A stretch of DNA of 52,107 nucleotides, taken from Planococcus soli (lineage in GTDB: Bacteria > Bacillota > Bacilli > Bacillales_A > Planococcaceae). A model generated the notes under the pieces. The model searched no databases and was not told where the DNA came from. It saw only the letters and a program-made list of their open reading frames with translations. The stretch lies in assembly GCF_016881065.1 (NCBI RefSeq), contig NZ_WXYN01000014.1, positions 1-52,107 of the forward strand, written 5' to 3'. A program made the position numbers and the translations under genes. Below are positions 21,111 to 30,442 of the stretch, one piece after another. Each line of letters opens with the position of its first letter. The first letter of the stretch is position 1.

Positions 21111-22484
21111 ATGACGAATACATATGCAGTGATTCTAGCGGCCGGCCAAGGCACGCGCATGAAGTCGAAATTGTACAAAGTGCTTCATCCAGTTTGCGGC
21201 ATGCCGATGGTTGAACACGTGACGCGCAATGTCGAGAAGCTCGGTGTTGAAAAAATTGTAACTGTTGTAGGCCATGGCGCTGAAAAAGTCCAGCAGCAGC
21301 TGGGCGAGAAAAGCGAATACGCGTTGCAGGCAGAACAATTGGGAACGGCTCACGCAGTACAGCAGACTGCTTCATTGATCGAGGGACTTGCTGGAACAAC
21401 TTTGGTCGTTTGCGGGGACACACCGCTAATACGTCCGGAAACGATGCAGGCACTTCTTGACCAGCATGCAAAAACACAGGCAAAAGCAACAATCCTGACA
21501 GCAATTGCTGACAACCCGACAGGCTACGGACGAATTCTTCGCAACAACGTCGGCATCGTCGAGAAGATCGTTGAGCAAAAAGATGCATCTCCAGAAGAGC
21601 AGCAAGTGAAGGAAATCAATACCGGCACCTATTGCTTCGATAACGAAGCGTTATTTGAAGCGTTGAAACTCGTTTCCAACGACAATGTTCAAGGTGAATA
21701 TTATTTGCCTGACGTTATTGAAATCCTTCAAAAGCAAGGTGAAATTGTTGCTGCTTATGCAACAGACAGCTTTGATGAAACTTTAGGTGTAAATGACCGC
21801 GTAGCATTGAGCCAAGCGGAAAGCACGATGCGTAAACGAATTGCTGAAAAGCACATGAGAGCCGGTGTTTCGATCATCGATCCGGCCACGGCCTACATTA
21901 GTGCACAAGCGGAAATCGGAGCAGATACCATCATCCATCCGAACGTCACGATTGATGGGGATACGAAAATTGGAGAAGACTGTGTGATTTCTTCAAACAG
22001 CCATATCGTCAACAGTGTAATCGGCGACCGTACGACCATCCGCAGTTCAGAGATCCACGACAGCAGCATCGGAACGGATACAGCTGTAGGTCCCTTTGCA
22101 CACATCCGTCCGGATACGGTATTAGGCAATGATGTAAAAATCGGCAACTTTGTCGAAGTGAAAAAATCAACTGTCGGAAATGACAGCAAAGTTTCTCACT
22201 TAAGCTATATTGGCGACGCCCATGTGGGTACGGATGTCAATATTGGCTGCGGCACGATCACGGTTAATTATGATGGCAAAAATAAATTCCAGACCGTCAT
22301 CGAAGACAACACCTTTATCGGCTGCAATTCCAATTTGATTGCACCGGTTACGGTAGGCAAAGGATCTTATGTAGCGGCTGGCTCTACGATTTCAAAAGAT
22401 GTACCAATGGATTCATTGGCGATTGCTCGCGCGCGCCAGGAAAATAAAGAAGGCTACGCAAACAAATTGAACGGTAAAAAATAG
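21111..22484 (+). CDS. glmU: Bifunctional UDP-GlcNAc pyrophosphorylase / GlcN-1-P acetyltransferase
   Basis: Makes UDP-GlcNAc for peptidoglycan. 457 residues. The N-terminal uridylyltransferase domain opens with [22 protein letters not shown]; the C-terminal left-handed beta helix (about 250 onward) shows hexapeptide repeats and the acetyltransferase residues in [13 protein letters not shown] and [10 protein letters not shown] (near 385). ATG 21111 is preferred over GTG 21096, which lies within the purine-rich ribosome binding site. Followed by prs after 15 nt. Confidence 0.97.
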   Translation: MTNTYAVILAAGQGTRMKSKLYKVLHPVCGMPMVEHVTRNVEKLGVEKIVTVVGHGAEKVQQQLGEKSEYALQAEQLGTAHAVQQTASLIEGLAGTTLVVCGDTPLIRPETMQALLDQHAKTQAKATILTAIADNPTGYGRILRNNVGIVEKIVEQKDASPEEQQVKEINTGTYCFDNEALFEALKLVSNDNVQGEYYLPDVIEILQKQGEIVAAYATDSFDETLGVNDRVALSQAESTMRKRIAEKHMRAGVSIIDPATAYISAQAEIGADTIIHPNVTIDGDTKIGEDCVISSNSHIVNSVIGDRTTIRSSEIHDSSIGTDTAVGPFAHIRPDTVLGNDVKIGNFVEVKKSTVGNDSKVSHLSYIGDAHVGTDVNIGCGTITVNYDGKNKFQTVIEDNTFIGCNSNLIAPVTVGKGSYVAAGSTISKDVPMDSLAIARARQENKEGYANKLNGKK

Positions 22485-22499
22485 GAGGGTTCACACCTA

Positions 22500-23462
22500 A
22501 TGGGCTATCAAAATGCAAACTCTAAATTGAAAATCTTTTCATTGAATTCGAACCAGGCGCTGGCTGAAGAAATTTCGGAACACGCAGGCATTCCACTTGG
22601 AAAAAGTTCGGTCACACATTTCAGTGATGGTGAAATCCAGATTAATATTGAAGAAAGTATTCGCGGTTATGATGTATTTATCGTGCAATCGACTTCTCAG
22701 CCCGTCAATGAAAACTTGATGGAGCTATTGATCATGATTGATGCTGTCAAACGTGCTTCTGCCCGCACGGTCAATGTCGTAATTCCCTATTACGGTTATG
22801 CACGCCAGGACCGTAAAGCCCGTTCACGTGAACCGATTACTGCAAAATTAGTAGCGAACCTTTTGGAAACTGCAGGGGCAACCCGTGTAGTGGTCCTGGA
22901 TTTGCACGCTCCTCAAATCCAAGGGTTCTTTGATATTTTGATTGACCACCTGGTAGCTGTGCCTTTGCTTTCCGATTACTTCCTGAATGAAAGTGGCATC
23001 GACCTTGAAAATGTCATCATCGTTTCACCTGATCACGGTGGAGTAACCCGTGCCCGCAAAATGGCAGACCGCCTGAAAGCGCCAATTGCGATCATCGACA
23101 AACGCCGCCCCCGTCCGAACGTATCGGAAGTCATGAACATTGTCGGTAATGTAGAAGGCAAAACAGCCATCATTATTGATGACATCATCGATACAGCGGG
23201 AACGATTTCAATCGCTGCCAGCGCTTTGATCGAAAGCGGCGCGAAAGAAGTGTATGCATGCTGTACACACCCTGTTCTGTCAGGTCCTGCAGTACAACGC
23301 ATCAACGATTCGGTGATCAAGGAATTGATCATCACCAACTCGATCGCCTTGCCTGAAGAAAAGAAATCTCCGAAGATCAAGCAGTTGTCTGTAGCACGGT
23401 TATTGGCTGAAACAATCGTCCGTGTTCATGAGCAAAAATCTGTCAGCACGCTCTTTGATTGA
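22500..23462 (+). CDS. prs: Ribose-phosphate pyrophosphokinase
   Basis: Synthesises PRPP from ribose-5-phosphate and ATP. 320 residues. ATP loop [15 protein letters not shown] near residue 102, metal site [14 protein letters not shown] near 130, catalytic [18 protein letters not shown] near 176, and PRPP-binding [13 protein letters not shown] near 222. Cotranscribed with glmU (TAGGAGGGT ribosome binding site). No clear terminator follows, so read-through into ctc is possible. Confidence 0.97.
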   Translation: MGYQNANSKLKIFSLNSNQALAEEISEHAGIPLGKSSVTHFSDGEIQINIEESIRGYDVFIVQSTSQPVNENLMELLIMIDAVKRASARTVNVVIPYYGYARQDRKARSREPITAKLVANLLETAGATRVVVLDLHAPQIQGFFDILIDHLVAVPLLSDYFLNESGIDLENVIIVSPDHGGVTRARKMADRLKAPIAIIDKRRPRPNVSEVMNIVGNVEGKTAIIIDDIIDTAGTISIAASALIESGAKEVYACCTHPVLSGPAVQRINDSVIKELIITNSIALPEEKKSPKIKQLSVARLLAETIVRVHEQKSVSTLFD

Positions 23463-23490
23463 ACAGCAGAAACACATTTCTATGAGATAA

Positions 23491-23516
23491 GTTTCATTAA
23501 TGCATGAAAAGGGTAT
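23491..23516 (+). promoter_or_regulatory. Candidate sigma-B promoter of ctc
   Basis: GTTTCA (23491-23496), 14-nt spacer, GGGTAT (23511-23516), matching the sigma-B pattern GTTTaa-N13-15-GGGTAT. ctc is a classical sigma-B gene in B. subtilis. Confidence 0.7.
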
Positions 23517-23577
23517 ATACTGGTTATGTACCTATCGTGAATTATGTACTTTTTAATATAACTGGAGGCTGAAAGTA

Positions 23578-24231
23578 ATGACTGTAAAAATGACCGCACA
23601 AAAAAGAGAAAGCAGCAACAAGAACTCTGCATTGACTGAACTTCGTTCGAAAGGAAATGTACCAGGCGTAGTTTACGGCTTTAAAACTGAAACGACACCG
23701 GTAACTGTATCTGAAATCGAATTGATCAAAACTTTGCGTGAATCTGGACGTAACGGCGTAATCAGCCTTGAAATTGATGGCAAGAGCACGAATGTCGTAT
23801 TGAGCGATTATCAGATGGACGCTTTAAAAGGCAGCTTTAAGCATGTCGACTTTTTAGCAATCAATATGTCTGATGAGCTAGAAGTGGCTGTAACTGTTCA
23901 CTTGACTGGCGAATCAGCAGGCGAAAAAGAAGGCGGCTTTATCACTCAGCCGAACCGCGAAGTTAATGTTCGCGTGAAACCTTCTGATATTCCGGATGCA
24001 TTGGAAGTTGATACCACTGAACTGGCGATTGGCGAAACAATCACAGTCGGCGATATCCGCGGAACTGTATCTTACGAAATTTTGGATGAAGACGATTTTA
24101 TCCTTGTTTCTGCAACAGCTCCACGTACACAGGAAGAATTGGACGAGCTTGAAACTGTATCTGAAGAAGATGCAGAACCAGAAGTGGTCGGCAGCGAAGA
24201 TTCTGAAGAAGAAGATAAAAAAGAAGCATAA
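23578..24231 (+). CDS. ctc: General stress ribosomal protein L25/Ctc
   Basis: Long L25 (TL5/CTC) form of 217 residues that binds 5S rRNA in the large subunit. The N-terminal L25 domain includes TELRSKGNVPGVVYGFKTE near residue 21 and the C-terminal beta domain runs from about 95 to 185; the tail is acidic (residues 185-217, rich in Glu/Asp). It lies next to pth as in B. subtilis. Confidence 0.95.
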   Translation: MTVKMTAQKRESSNKNSALTELRSKGNVPGVVYGFKTETTPVTVSEIELIKTLRESGRNGVISLEIDGKSTNVVLSDYQMDALKGSFKHVDFLAINMSDELEVAVTVHLTGESAGEKEGGFITQPNREVNVRVKPSDIPDALEVDTTELAIGETITVGDIRGTVSYEILDEDDFILVSATAPRTQEELDELETVSEEDAEPEVVGSEDSEEEDKKEA

Positions 24232-24243
24232 ATACGAATGGGA

Positions 24244-24277
24244 AATAGGGGCTGTCGAGAGACAGTCCCTATTTTTT
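24244..24277 (+). terminator. ctc terminator
   Basis: AATAGGG-g-CTGTC / GACAG-t-CCCTATT stem, GAGA loop, seven T. Confidence 0.92.
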
Positions 24278-24294
24278 TGTTTCGTGATTGATTA

Positions 24295-24303
24295 TGGTAA
24301 AAT
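24295..24303 (+). promoter_or_regulatory. Candidate pth promoter
   Basis: TATGG followed by TAAAAT (24298-24303), a TRTGN extended -10; no strong -35. Confidence 0.5.
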
Positions 24304-24336
24304 AAAAGGCAGTGAAAAAAGCAAAGGAAGATGGGT

Positions 24337-24900
24337 ATGAAACTGATTATCGGCTTGGGAAACCCGGGCAAAACATATGAAGACACACGCCACAATATCG
24401 GCTTTAAAGTGGTCGATTATTTGGCAAGCCAATGGAATGCTCCGTTGACGCAGGCGAAATTCAAAGGGATGTACTCCATCAGCCATCGTCCTGAAGGCAA
24501 AGTGATGCTGCTCAAGCCGTTGACTTACATGAATTTATCGGGCGAGAGTGTCAGTGCGCTGATGGATTACTATGGCATCGAGCTGAAAGACATCATTGTC
24601 ATATACGATGATTTGGATTTGCCGGCTGGCCAATTGCGGTTGCGCCAAAAAGGCAGTGCTGGTGGCCATAATGGCATCAAGTCACTGATCCAGCATTTAG
24701 GCACACAGGAATTCAACCGGCTGCGCATCGGCATCAGCCGTCCACCGGCAGGCATGAAGGTACCGGATTACGTGCTGCAGCGCTTTTCAAAAGAAGAGAT
24801 GCCGGAAGTGGCGGATGCCATCAAAAAGAGTGCGGCAGCTTGCGAAACCTGGCTGTCGAAACCATATCTCGAAGTAATGAATCAATTTAATGGAGCATAA
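24337..24900 (+). CDS. pth: Peptidyl-tRNA hydrolase
   Basis: Releases peptide from prematurely dropped peptidyl-tRNA. 187 residues. Catalytic histidine in [12 protein letters not shown] near residue 20, substrate residues in [14 protein letters not shown] near 64, the aspartate in [14 protein letters not shown] near 92 and [11 protein letters not shown] near 110. ATG 24337 is chosen with AAAGGAAG upstream; ATG 24331 would overlap that site. In B. subtilis fin (yabK) follows; here only 69 nt separate it from mfd. Confidence 0.95.
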   Translation: MKLIIGLGNPGKTYEDTRHNIGFKVVDYLASQWNAPLTQAKFKGMYSISHRPEGKVMLLKPLTYMNLSGESVSALMDYYGIELKDIIVIYDDLDLPAGQLRLRQKGSAGGHNGIKSLIQHLGTQEFNRLRIGISRPPAGMKVPDYVLQRFSKEEMPEVADAIKKSAAACETWLSKPYLEVMNQFNGA

Positions 24901-24969
24901 TCGCTTTGACGCAGTTGGCGTTCAGAGCTTTTTTCTGTTTCCTGTGTTTTTTTGAAAGGAGGAAGTTGA

Positions 24970-27900
24970 ATGAATCACATATTACGGACCTTTTCGGAGG
25001 ATACCCATACACAAAACTTTATAGCAGATTTGAAGAAGGGGCAGGACCATCAGCTGATTTCCGGTTTATCCGGCAGCGCGCGGCCGATTTTTTACCAGAC
25101 AATCTGGTCGGAAGCGGAAACCCCTTTATTGATTGTGACACCGAATTTATTGCATGCGCAACGTGTATACGACGACTTGGTGAGGCTCGTCGGTGAGCAG
25201 CAAGTCCACCTTTATCCAGCGGAAGAGTTGATTGCTGCAGAGGTGTCTTTTTCAGGGCCGGAACTGCGGGCTCACCGCATCGATACACTTGATCACATGA
25301 AAAGCGTTGGAAAAGGGATTTACATCACACCGGTAGCGGGGATGCGTAAGCTGTTGCCGACAAAAGAGCAGTGGGACTACGCCACACTCCGCATTGCTGA
25401 AGGTGAAGAACTTGATACAGGCGAGTGGCTCTTGAAATTGGTGGCGATGGGCTATTCACGTACGCCAATGGTGACGACTCCGGGTGAGTTTGCGCTTCGC
25501 GGGGGAATTCTGGATATTTATCCGTTGAACTTTGAACACCCGGTACGTATCGAGTTGTTTGATACAGAAGTGGATTCGCTGCGGCTGTTTTCAGCAGACG
25601 ATCAGCGTTCGCTGGAGAAAGTCCAGTCGCTGTGCATCCTCCCGGCAAGTGAACTGGTGCTGTCGAAAGACCAACGCATCCAATTGGCGGGGAAATTAGA
25701 AGCCAAACTCGCAGCCAGCTTGAAAAAAATAAAAGCTGACGATACGAAAACTTTGATGCTCCAGCATATTCAGCATGACATCGATTTATTGAAGCAAGGC
25801 GAAACGCCGGAGCAGCTGGCGAAATATGCATCCATGATCGACACCCAATCAGCATTTTTAGGTGATTATTTCCCGGGCAATGGACTGGTCTTCTTTGACG
25901 AACTGGGACGCATCCAGGAAATGACGGATACGTTAGAGCGCGAAGAAGGCGATTGGATTGTTTCGCTGCTGGAAGAAGGGAAGTTTCTTCATGATGTTTC
26001 GTTAACGTATACGTTCCGGGAAATGATGGCGAAGCTCGAGCAGAAAGTAACGTTCCTGTCTTTATTCGTACGGACATTCCCGATGGTATCGGTCAAAAAG
26101 TCCATCGCCTTTTCGTGCAAGCCGATGCAATCTTTCCATGGCCAAATGCATCTCCTGAAAGCGGAGATGGAGCGCTGGACCTTAGGGAAGTTCCAAATCT
26201 TTATTGTGGCGCAGGGTGAAGATCGCATGCAAAAAGTGCGTGCTGTTCTGGCCGATTATGATATGGAAGCGGAGATTGCCTCGTCTTCGACGGAAATTCA
26301 AGGCGGTAAAATCTATCTGGTTGATGGGGAATTATCGACAGGATTTGAAATGCCGCTGCAGCGGTTGACCGTCATTACCGATTCGGAATTGTTCAAGCAG
26401 CAGCCGAAAAAGAAAACGCGTGCCCAAAAGCTGACGAACGCTGAGCGCATCAAGAGCTACTCCGAAATCAAACCGGGTGATTACATTGTCCACATCCACC
26501 ACGGCATCGGCCGTTTTGTGGGCATCGAAACCTTGGAAAGCGGAGGCGTCCATAAAGACTATCTCCATATTGTCTATAAGGCCGACGACAAGTTATTCGT
26601 ACCGGTCGATAAGATCGACTTGATCCAAAAATACATCGCATCTGAAGAAAAAGAGCCGAAGCTGCATAAGATGGGCGGTGCAGAGTGGAAGAAAACCCGC
26701 ACGAAAGTGTCGGCGGCTGTCCAGGACATTGCGGATGACCTGATCAAGCTTTATGCAGAGCGGGAAGCGTTAAGAGGCTTTGCTTTTTCCGAAGAGCAGG
26801 ACATGCAGCGCCAGTTTGAAGCGGAGTTCCCTTATGAAGAAACTGTCGACCAGTTGCGTTCCATCAATGAAGTAAAGCGTGACATGGAGAACGAACGGCC
26901 GATGGACCGCCTCATCTGCGGCGATGTCGGTTACGGCAAAACAGAAGTCGCCATCCGCGCGGCGTTCAAAGCGGTATTGGATGGCAAGCAAGTGGCGTTT
27001 CTCGTACCGACGACGATATTGGCGCAGCAGCATTTTGAAACGATGAGCGAGCGCTTCAAGGATTACCCGATTACGGTCGGTTTAATGAGCCGGTTCCGCT
27101 CCAAAAAACAGCAGACCGAGACCGTCAAAGGCTTGAAAAATGGTTCGGTTGACGTAGTTGTCGGCACACACCGCATTTTATCGAAAGATATGCAGTACAA
27201 GGACCTTGGGCTATTGATCATCGATGAAGAACAGCGATTTGGTGTGACCCATAAAGAGAAGATCAAGCAAATGAAGACCAACGTAGATGTTCTGACCCTG
27301 ACTGCAACGCCGATTCCGCGAACGCTTCATATGTCGATGATCGGCGTACGCGATCTGTCGGTCATCGAAACTCCGCCGGCCAACCGTTTCCCGGTGCAAA
27401 GCTACGTCATGGAACATAATGGCGCGCTCGTACGCGAAGCTATCGAACGTGAAATGGCACGCGGCGGGCAAGTATTTTATTTGTATAACCGGGTGGATGA
27501 TATGACGCGGAAAGTGGAGGAGATCCAGCAACTGGTGCCGGAAGCACGCGTGGGATACGCCCATGGGCAAATGAATGAAACCGAACTTGAATCGGTCATC
27601 TTGAGCTTCCTGGACGGTGATTACGATGTCCTGGTGACGACGACCATCATCGAAACCGGCATCGACATTCCGAACGTCAATACTTTGATCGTCTATAATG
27701 CCGACCGAATGGGCTTGTCGCAGCTTTATCAATTGCGCGGACGCGTCGGACGCTCGAGCCGAGTGGCTTACGCTTATTTCATGTATCAGCGCGACAAAGT
27801 ACTGACCGACGTCGCAGAAAAACGCCTGATGGCCATCAAGGAATTCACCGAGCTCGGCTCCGGCTTTAAAATCGCCATGCGCGATTTGACGATCCGCGGA

Positions 27901-28503
27901 GCAGGCAATCTGCTCGGTTCACAGCAGCACGGATTTATTGACTCGGTCGGCTTTGATCTGTATTCGCAAATGCTGCAGGAGGCCATCGACGAACGCCAGT
28001 CGGGAGTCAAAAAAGAAGTGATTCCGGAAATCGAGATTTCACTTGATGTTGATGCTTATATTCCAGATTCCTATGTCAGCGACGGCTACCAGAAGATCCA
28101 AATGTACAAACGCGTCAAAGGCGTGGATACAGTAGAGGAAATGGCCGAGCTGCAGGATGAGTTGATCGACCGTTTCGGCGACATGCCGAATGAAACCGAC
28201 AGCCTGCTGCGCATTGCCCGAATGAAAGTATGGGCGCGCCAAGTAGGGGTCGAATCAATCAAGCAAAACGGCAAAGTCGTGACCGTCAAACTGAGCGAAA
28301 AAGGCACAGCCAGCATCAATGGCGGCAAAGTGGTAGAAGAATCAGCCGCGTACGGACGCGCCGTCGGATTCAGCATGTCCGGCCAGCAGCTGGTCATGTC
28401 CATCGATGAAAACAAAACTAAAAAACTGCATCCGTTCGATGTGTTGGAAGGCATGATAAAACTGCTGCCGGAATCGCTTCGTGAAGCAAGGCCGGTTAGT
28501 TAA
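24970..28503 (+). CDS. mfd: Transcription-repair coupling factor Mfd
   Basis: Displaces RNA polymerase stalled at lesions and recruits UvrA. 1177 residues, the same length as B. subtilis Mfd. N-terminal UvrB-like domains (about 1-350), RNA polymerase interaction domain (about 490-570, with PGDYIVHIHHGIGRFVGIE), RecG-like translocase with Walker A GDVGYGKTEVAIRAA near 656, the Walker B DEEQRFG near 756, TATPIPRTLHMS near 780, and QLRGRVGRSSRVAYAYF near 920, then the TRCF C-terminal domain. ATG 24970 has AAAGGAGG upstream. No intrinsic terminator is seen behind it; a long inverted repeat follows. Confidence 0.97.
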   Translation: MNHILRTFSEDTHTQNFIADLKKGQDHQLISGLSGSARPIFYQTIWSEAETPLLIVTPNLLHAQRVYDDLVRLVGEQQVHLYPAEELIAAEVSFSGPELRAHRIDTLDHMKSVGKGIYITPVAGMRKLLPTKEQWDYATLRIAEGEELDTGEWLLKLVAMGYSRTPMVTTPGEFALRGGILDIYPLNFEHPVRIELFDTEVDSLRLFSADDQRSLEKVQSLCILPASELVLSKDQRIQLAGKLEAKLAASLKKIKADDTKTLMLQHIQHDIDLLKQGETPEQLAKYASMIDTQSAFLGDYFPGNGLVFFDELGRIQEMTDTLEREEGDWIVSLLEEGKFLHDVSLTYTFREMMAKLEQKVTFLSLFVRTFPMVSVKKSIAFSCKPMQSFHGQMHLLKAEMERWTLGKFQIFIVAQGEDRMQKVRAVLADYDMEAEIASSSTEIQGGKIYLVDGELSTGFEMPLQRLTVITDSELFKQQPKKKTRAQKLTNAERIKSYSEIKPGDYIVHIHHGIGRFVGIETLESGGVHKDYLHIVYKADDKLFVPVDKIDLIQKYIASEEKEPKLHKMGGAEWKKTRTKVSAAVQDIADDLIKLYAEREALRGFAFSEEQDMQRQFEAEFPYEETVDQLRSINEVKRDMENERPMDRLICGDVGYGKTEVAIRAAFKAVLDGKQVAFLVPTTILAQQHFETMSERFKDYPITVGLMSRFRSKKQQTETVKGLKNGSVDVVVGTHRILSKDMQYKDLGLLIIDEEQRFGVTHKEKIKQMKTNVDVLTLTATPIPRTLHMSMIGVRDLSVIETPPANRFPVQSYVMEHNGALVREAIEREMARGGQVFYLYNRVDDMTRKVEEIQQLVPEARVGYAHGQMNETELESVILSFLDGDYDVLVTTTIIETGIDIPNVNTLIVYNADRMGLSQLYQLRGRVGRSSRVAYAYFMYQRDKVLTDVAEKRLMAIKEFTELGSGFKIAMRDLTIRGAGNLLGSQQHGFIDSVGFDLYSQMLQEAIDERQSGVKKEVIPEIEISLDVDAYIPDSYVSDGYQKIQMYKRVKGVDTVEEMAELQDELIDRFGDMPNETDSLLRIARMKVWARQVGVESIKQNGKVVTVKLSEKGTASINGGKVVEESAAYGRAVGFSMSGQQLVMSIDENKTKKLHPFDVLEGMIKLLPESLREARPVS

Positions 28504-28541
28504 GTTGAACTAGTCATTGTTAATGAAAATAATTCTGTCCT

Positions 28542-28663
28542 GGATATTCCGCAAACCAGCTCCGCTTTCCTGCGGGCTTGCGCCGAACTAACTCGGGCTC
28601 TGCCCGAGTGGATTTCGGCACTGCGCTGTCCCGCGGGAGTCTTCACTGGTTTGCTCCATATCC
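28542..28663. repeat. 122-bp interspersed inverted repeat
   Basis: A long imperfect palindrome. Outer arms GGATAT / ATATCC, then GCAAACCAG / CTGGTTTGC (9 bp perfect), inner CCTGCGGG / CCCGCGGG and GCCGAA / TTCGGC, apex CTCGGGC-tct-GCCCGAG. No coding capacity. Elements with CCGCTTTCCTGCGGG-type arms are, to my knowledge, common in Planococcaceae and Bacillaceae genomes. The rest of the gap 28504-28855 is AT-rich and shows no gene; no clear promoter for the next gene could be assigned. Confidence 0.8.
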
Positions 28664-28855
28664 TAATAGTTAAGTAAAGGGAAAATTCCCATTCATTAAT
28701 GTTGGATGGCGCTTAGAAGAAAGAGTGGAAAGCGTCAATCTGAAGCGATTTTCAACTTTAAGTTCCCTAATCAATCCAAGAGCAAATTCTTTTTTCAAAT
28801 ATATACGGCTAATATCAGTAAGAGATGAGTGGGTCCGGTGAACAATGAAGGCACA

Positions 28856-30442
28856 ATGAAATCATTTATGAAAGGCGCAGTCCTGCTGACGATCGCAGGA
28901 TTTATTGTGAAGCTGCTGAGTGCGGTCTACCGGGTGCCTTTCCAGAACCTTGTTGGAGACCAAGGCTTCTACATTTATCAGCAAGTGTATCCGTTTGTCG
29001 CCATTTTCGGCATCTGGACTTCCTATGGCTTTGCAGTAGCGGTTTCCAAATTGCTGGCGGATACTGGCAAGCAGGCACACGGAACAATCTTGCGCATCGC
29101 GTTCATGTATGTGGCTGCTCTTTCCATATCGGTATTTGCGCTGCTGTTTTTCGGCGCGGAACTGCTGGCAGGCTGGATGGGCGATGCTCAATTGGATCGC
29201 TTGTTGAAAGTCGGCGCGTTTTCAGTGTTGCTGATGGCGCCGCTTGCTGTACTGAAAGGGTATTTCCAGTCGCGTAATGACATGGCGCCAGTTGCCTATG
29301 CCCAGGTGACGGAACAAGGACTGCGTGTATCAGTCATTTTAATCGGTACCTGGATTGTCGTCTCGAGCGGATTTTCGTTGTACGCTGCCGGACAAATGGC
29401 GATGCTCGGTGCAGTTGTCGGCGGGCTGGGGGCGATGGCTCTGCTATTGGTCTATTTCCGCAGACATTCAGATTTTCTAAAACAGCCTTCACAAGTAAGA
29501 GCCTGGCCGATCATCAAGGAAATGACTGCAATAAGTTTGAGTGTCAGCATGAGCTCTTTGATCTTGCTGCTCTTCCAGTTGGTAGATTCGTTTACGGTAT
29601 TCCGACTGCTGGAAGAAAGCGGCATCGCGCGGCTTGCTGCCATGGAAGAGAAAGGGATCTACGACCGCGGCCAGCCACTTGTCCAATTCGGCATTTTGAT
29701 CGCCACTTCGCTGACTTTGGCAATCGTTCCGCTGGTCGCCCGAACCTCTAAGAAACATAGCGGCAGGCCACCTGAGGTGTATGCCCAATTGGCTTTCCGT
29801 GTATCTTTTCTGTTTGCATTCGCCGCTGCAGCAGGGCTGACCTTTGTCATGCCTTACGTTAATGAAACCTTATTCCAAACGCGGGAACAGTCTGGTGCGT
29901 TGATCATCTTCAGCTGGCAGATCGTCTGGATGTCACTTCTGCTGATCATGACGGCGATGCTTCACGGACTCGGTAAGGTAAGGGTTCCAGCTTTGCTGCT
30001 AATGTCGGGCTTGGCTGTAAAAGTCATCGGCAATTGGCTGCTGCTGCCCATTTGGGGAGTCACTGGTGCGGCAGTTGCTGGGAATATCGGCTTAGCGGTG
30101 ATCGTAGCGGGCTTATTGTTTTATTTCAAGAAAGTCTGGCCGCTGCAGTTTGCGCCGTTTTCCTACTACGCTTGGCTTTTTGGAGCCGCCGCAGCCATGT
30201 CAGCAGTGGTGATGGGCTGGTCGATGGCGGCTGATGGCTATCTGTTTGATGGCCTGTCCAGCCGGTTAGGAGCTGCGCTCACAACGGCAACGGCGATTCC
30301 GCTCGGTGCTGTGGTATTCATGGCATTAATCGCGAAAAGCCGCATCATCACGGAAAAAGAATGGTATATCATTCCGTTCGGCCGCAAGCTGGCAGGGCTG
30401 CAATTAGCAATAAATTCAAAGAAAAAAGGTGAAAAGCGATGA
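28856..30442 (+). CDS. yabM: MATE/MVF superfamily polysaccharide transporter (YabM, SpoVB-like)
   Basis: A polytopic membrane protein of about 528 residues with roughly 14 hydrophobic segments. It opens KGAVLLTIAGFIVKLLSAVYRVPFQNLVGDQGFYIYQQVYPF, the characteristic SpoVB/MurJ-Amj-like N-terminus. Relatives flip undecaprenyl-linked sugars (lipid II or other wall precursors); the substrate here is unknown. The start is uncertain: ATG 28856 fits homologue N-termini, while GTG 28838 and GTG 28829 are in-frame alternatives. Its 3' end overlaps yabN by 4 nt. Confidence 0.87.
   Translation: MKSFMKGAVLLTIAGFIVKLLSAVYRVPFQNLVGDQGFYIYQQVYPFVAIFGIWTSYGFAVAVSKLLADTGKQAHGTILRIAFMYVAALSISVFALLFFGAELLAGWMGDAQLDRLLKVGAFSVLLMAPLAVLKGYFQSRNDMAPVAYAQVTEQGLRVSVILIGTWIVVSSGFSLYAAGQMAMLGAVVGGLGAMALLLVYFRRHSDFLKQPSQVRAWPIIKEMTAISLSVSMSSLILLLFQLVDSFTVFRLLEESGIARLAAMEEKGIYDRGQPLVQFGILIATSLTLAIVPLVARTSKKHSGRPPEVYAQLAFRVSFLFAFAAAAGLTFVMPYVNETLFQTREQSGALIIFSWQIVWMSLLLIMTAMLHGLGKVRVPALLLMSGLAVKVIGNWLLLPIWGVTGAAVAGNIGLAVIVAGLLFYFKKVWPLQFAPFSYYAWLFGAAAAMSAVVMGWSMAADGYLFDGLSSRLGAALTTATAIPLGAVVFMALIAKSRIITEKEWYIIPFGRKLAGLQLAINSKKKGEKR

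Noticed and set aside
25325-26077. A 250-residue open frame antisense to mfd
   Set aside because: Overlaps fully with a well-conserved essential region of Mfd and has no domain or start signal.
28504-28855. Remnant of spoVT or another gene
   Set aside because: No frame of meaningful length or SpoVT/AbrB-like motif can be read in either strand; the gap is filled by the inverted repeat and AT-rich DNA.
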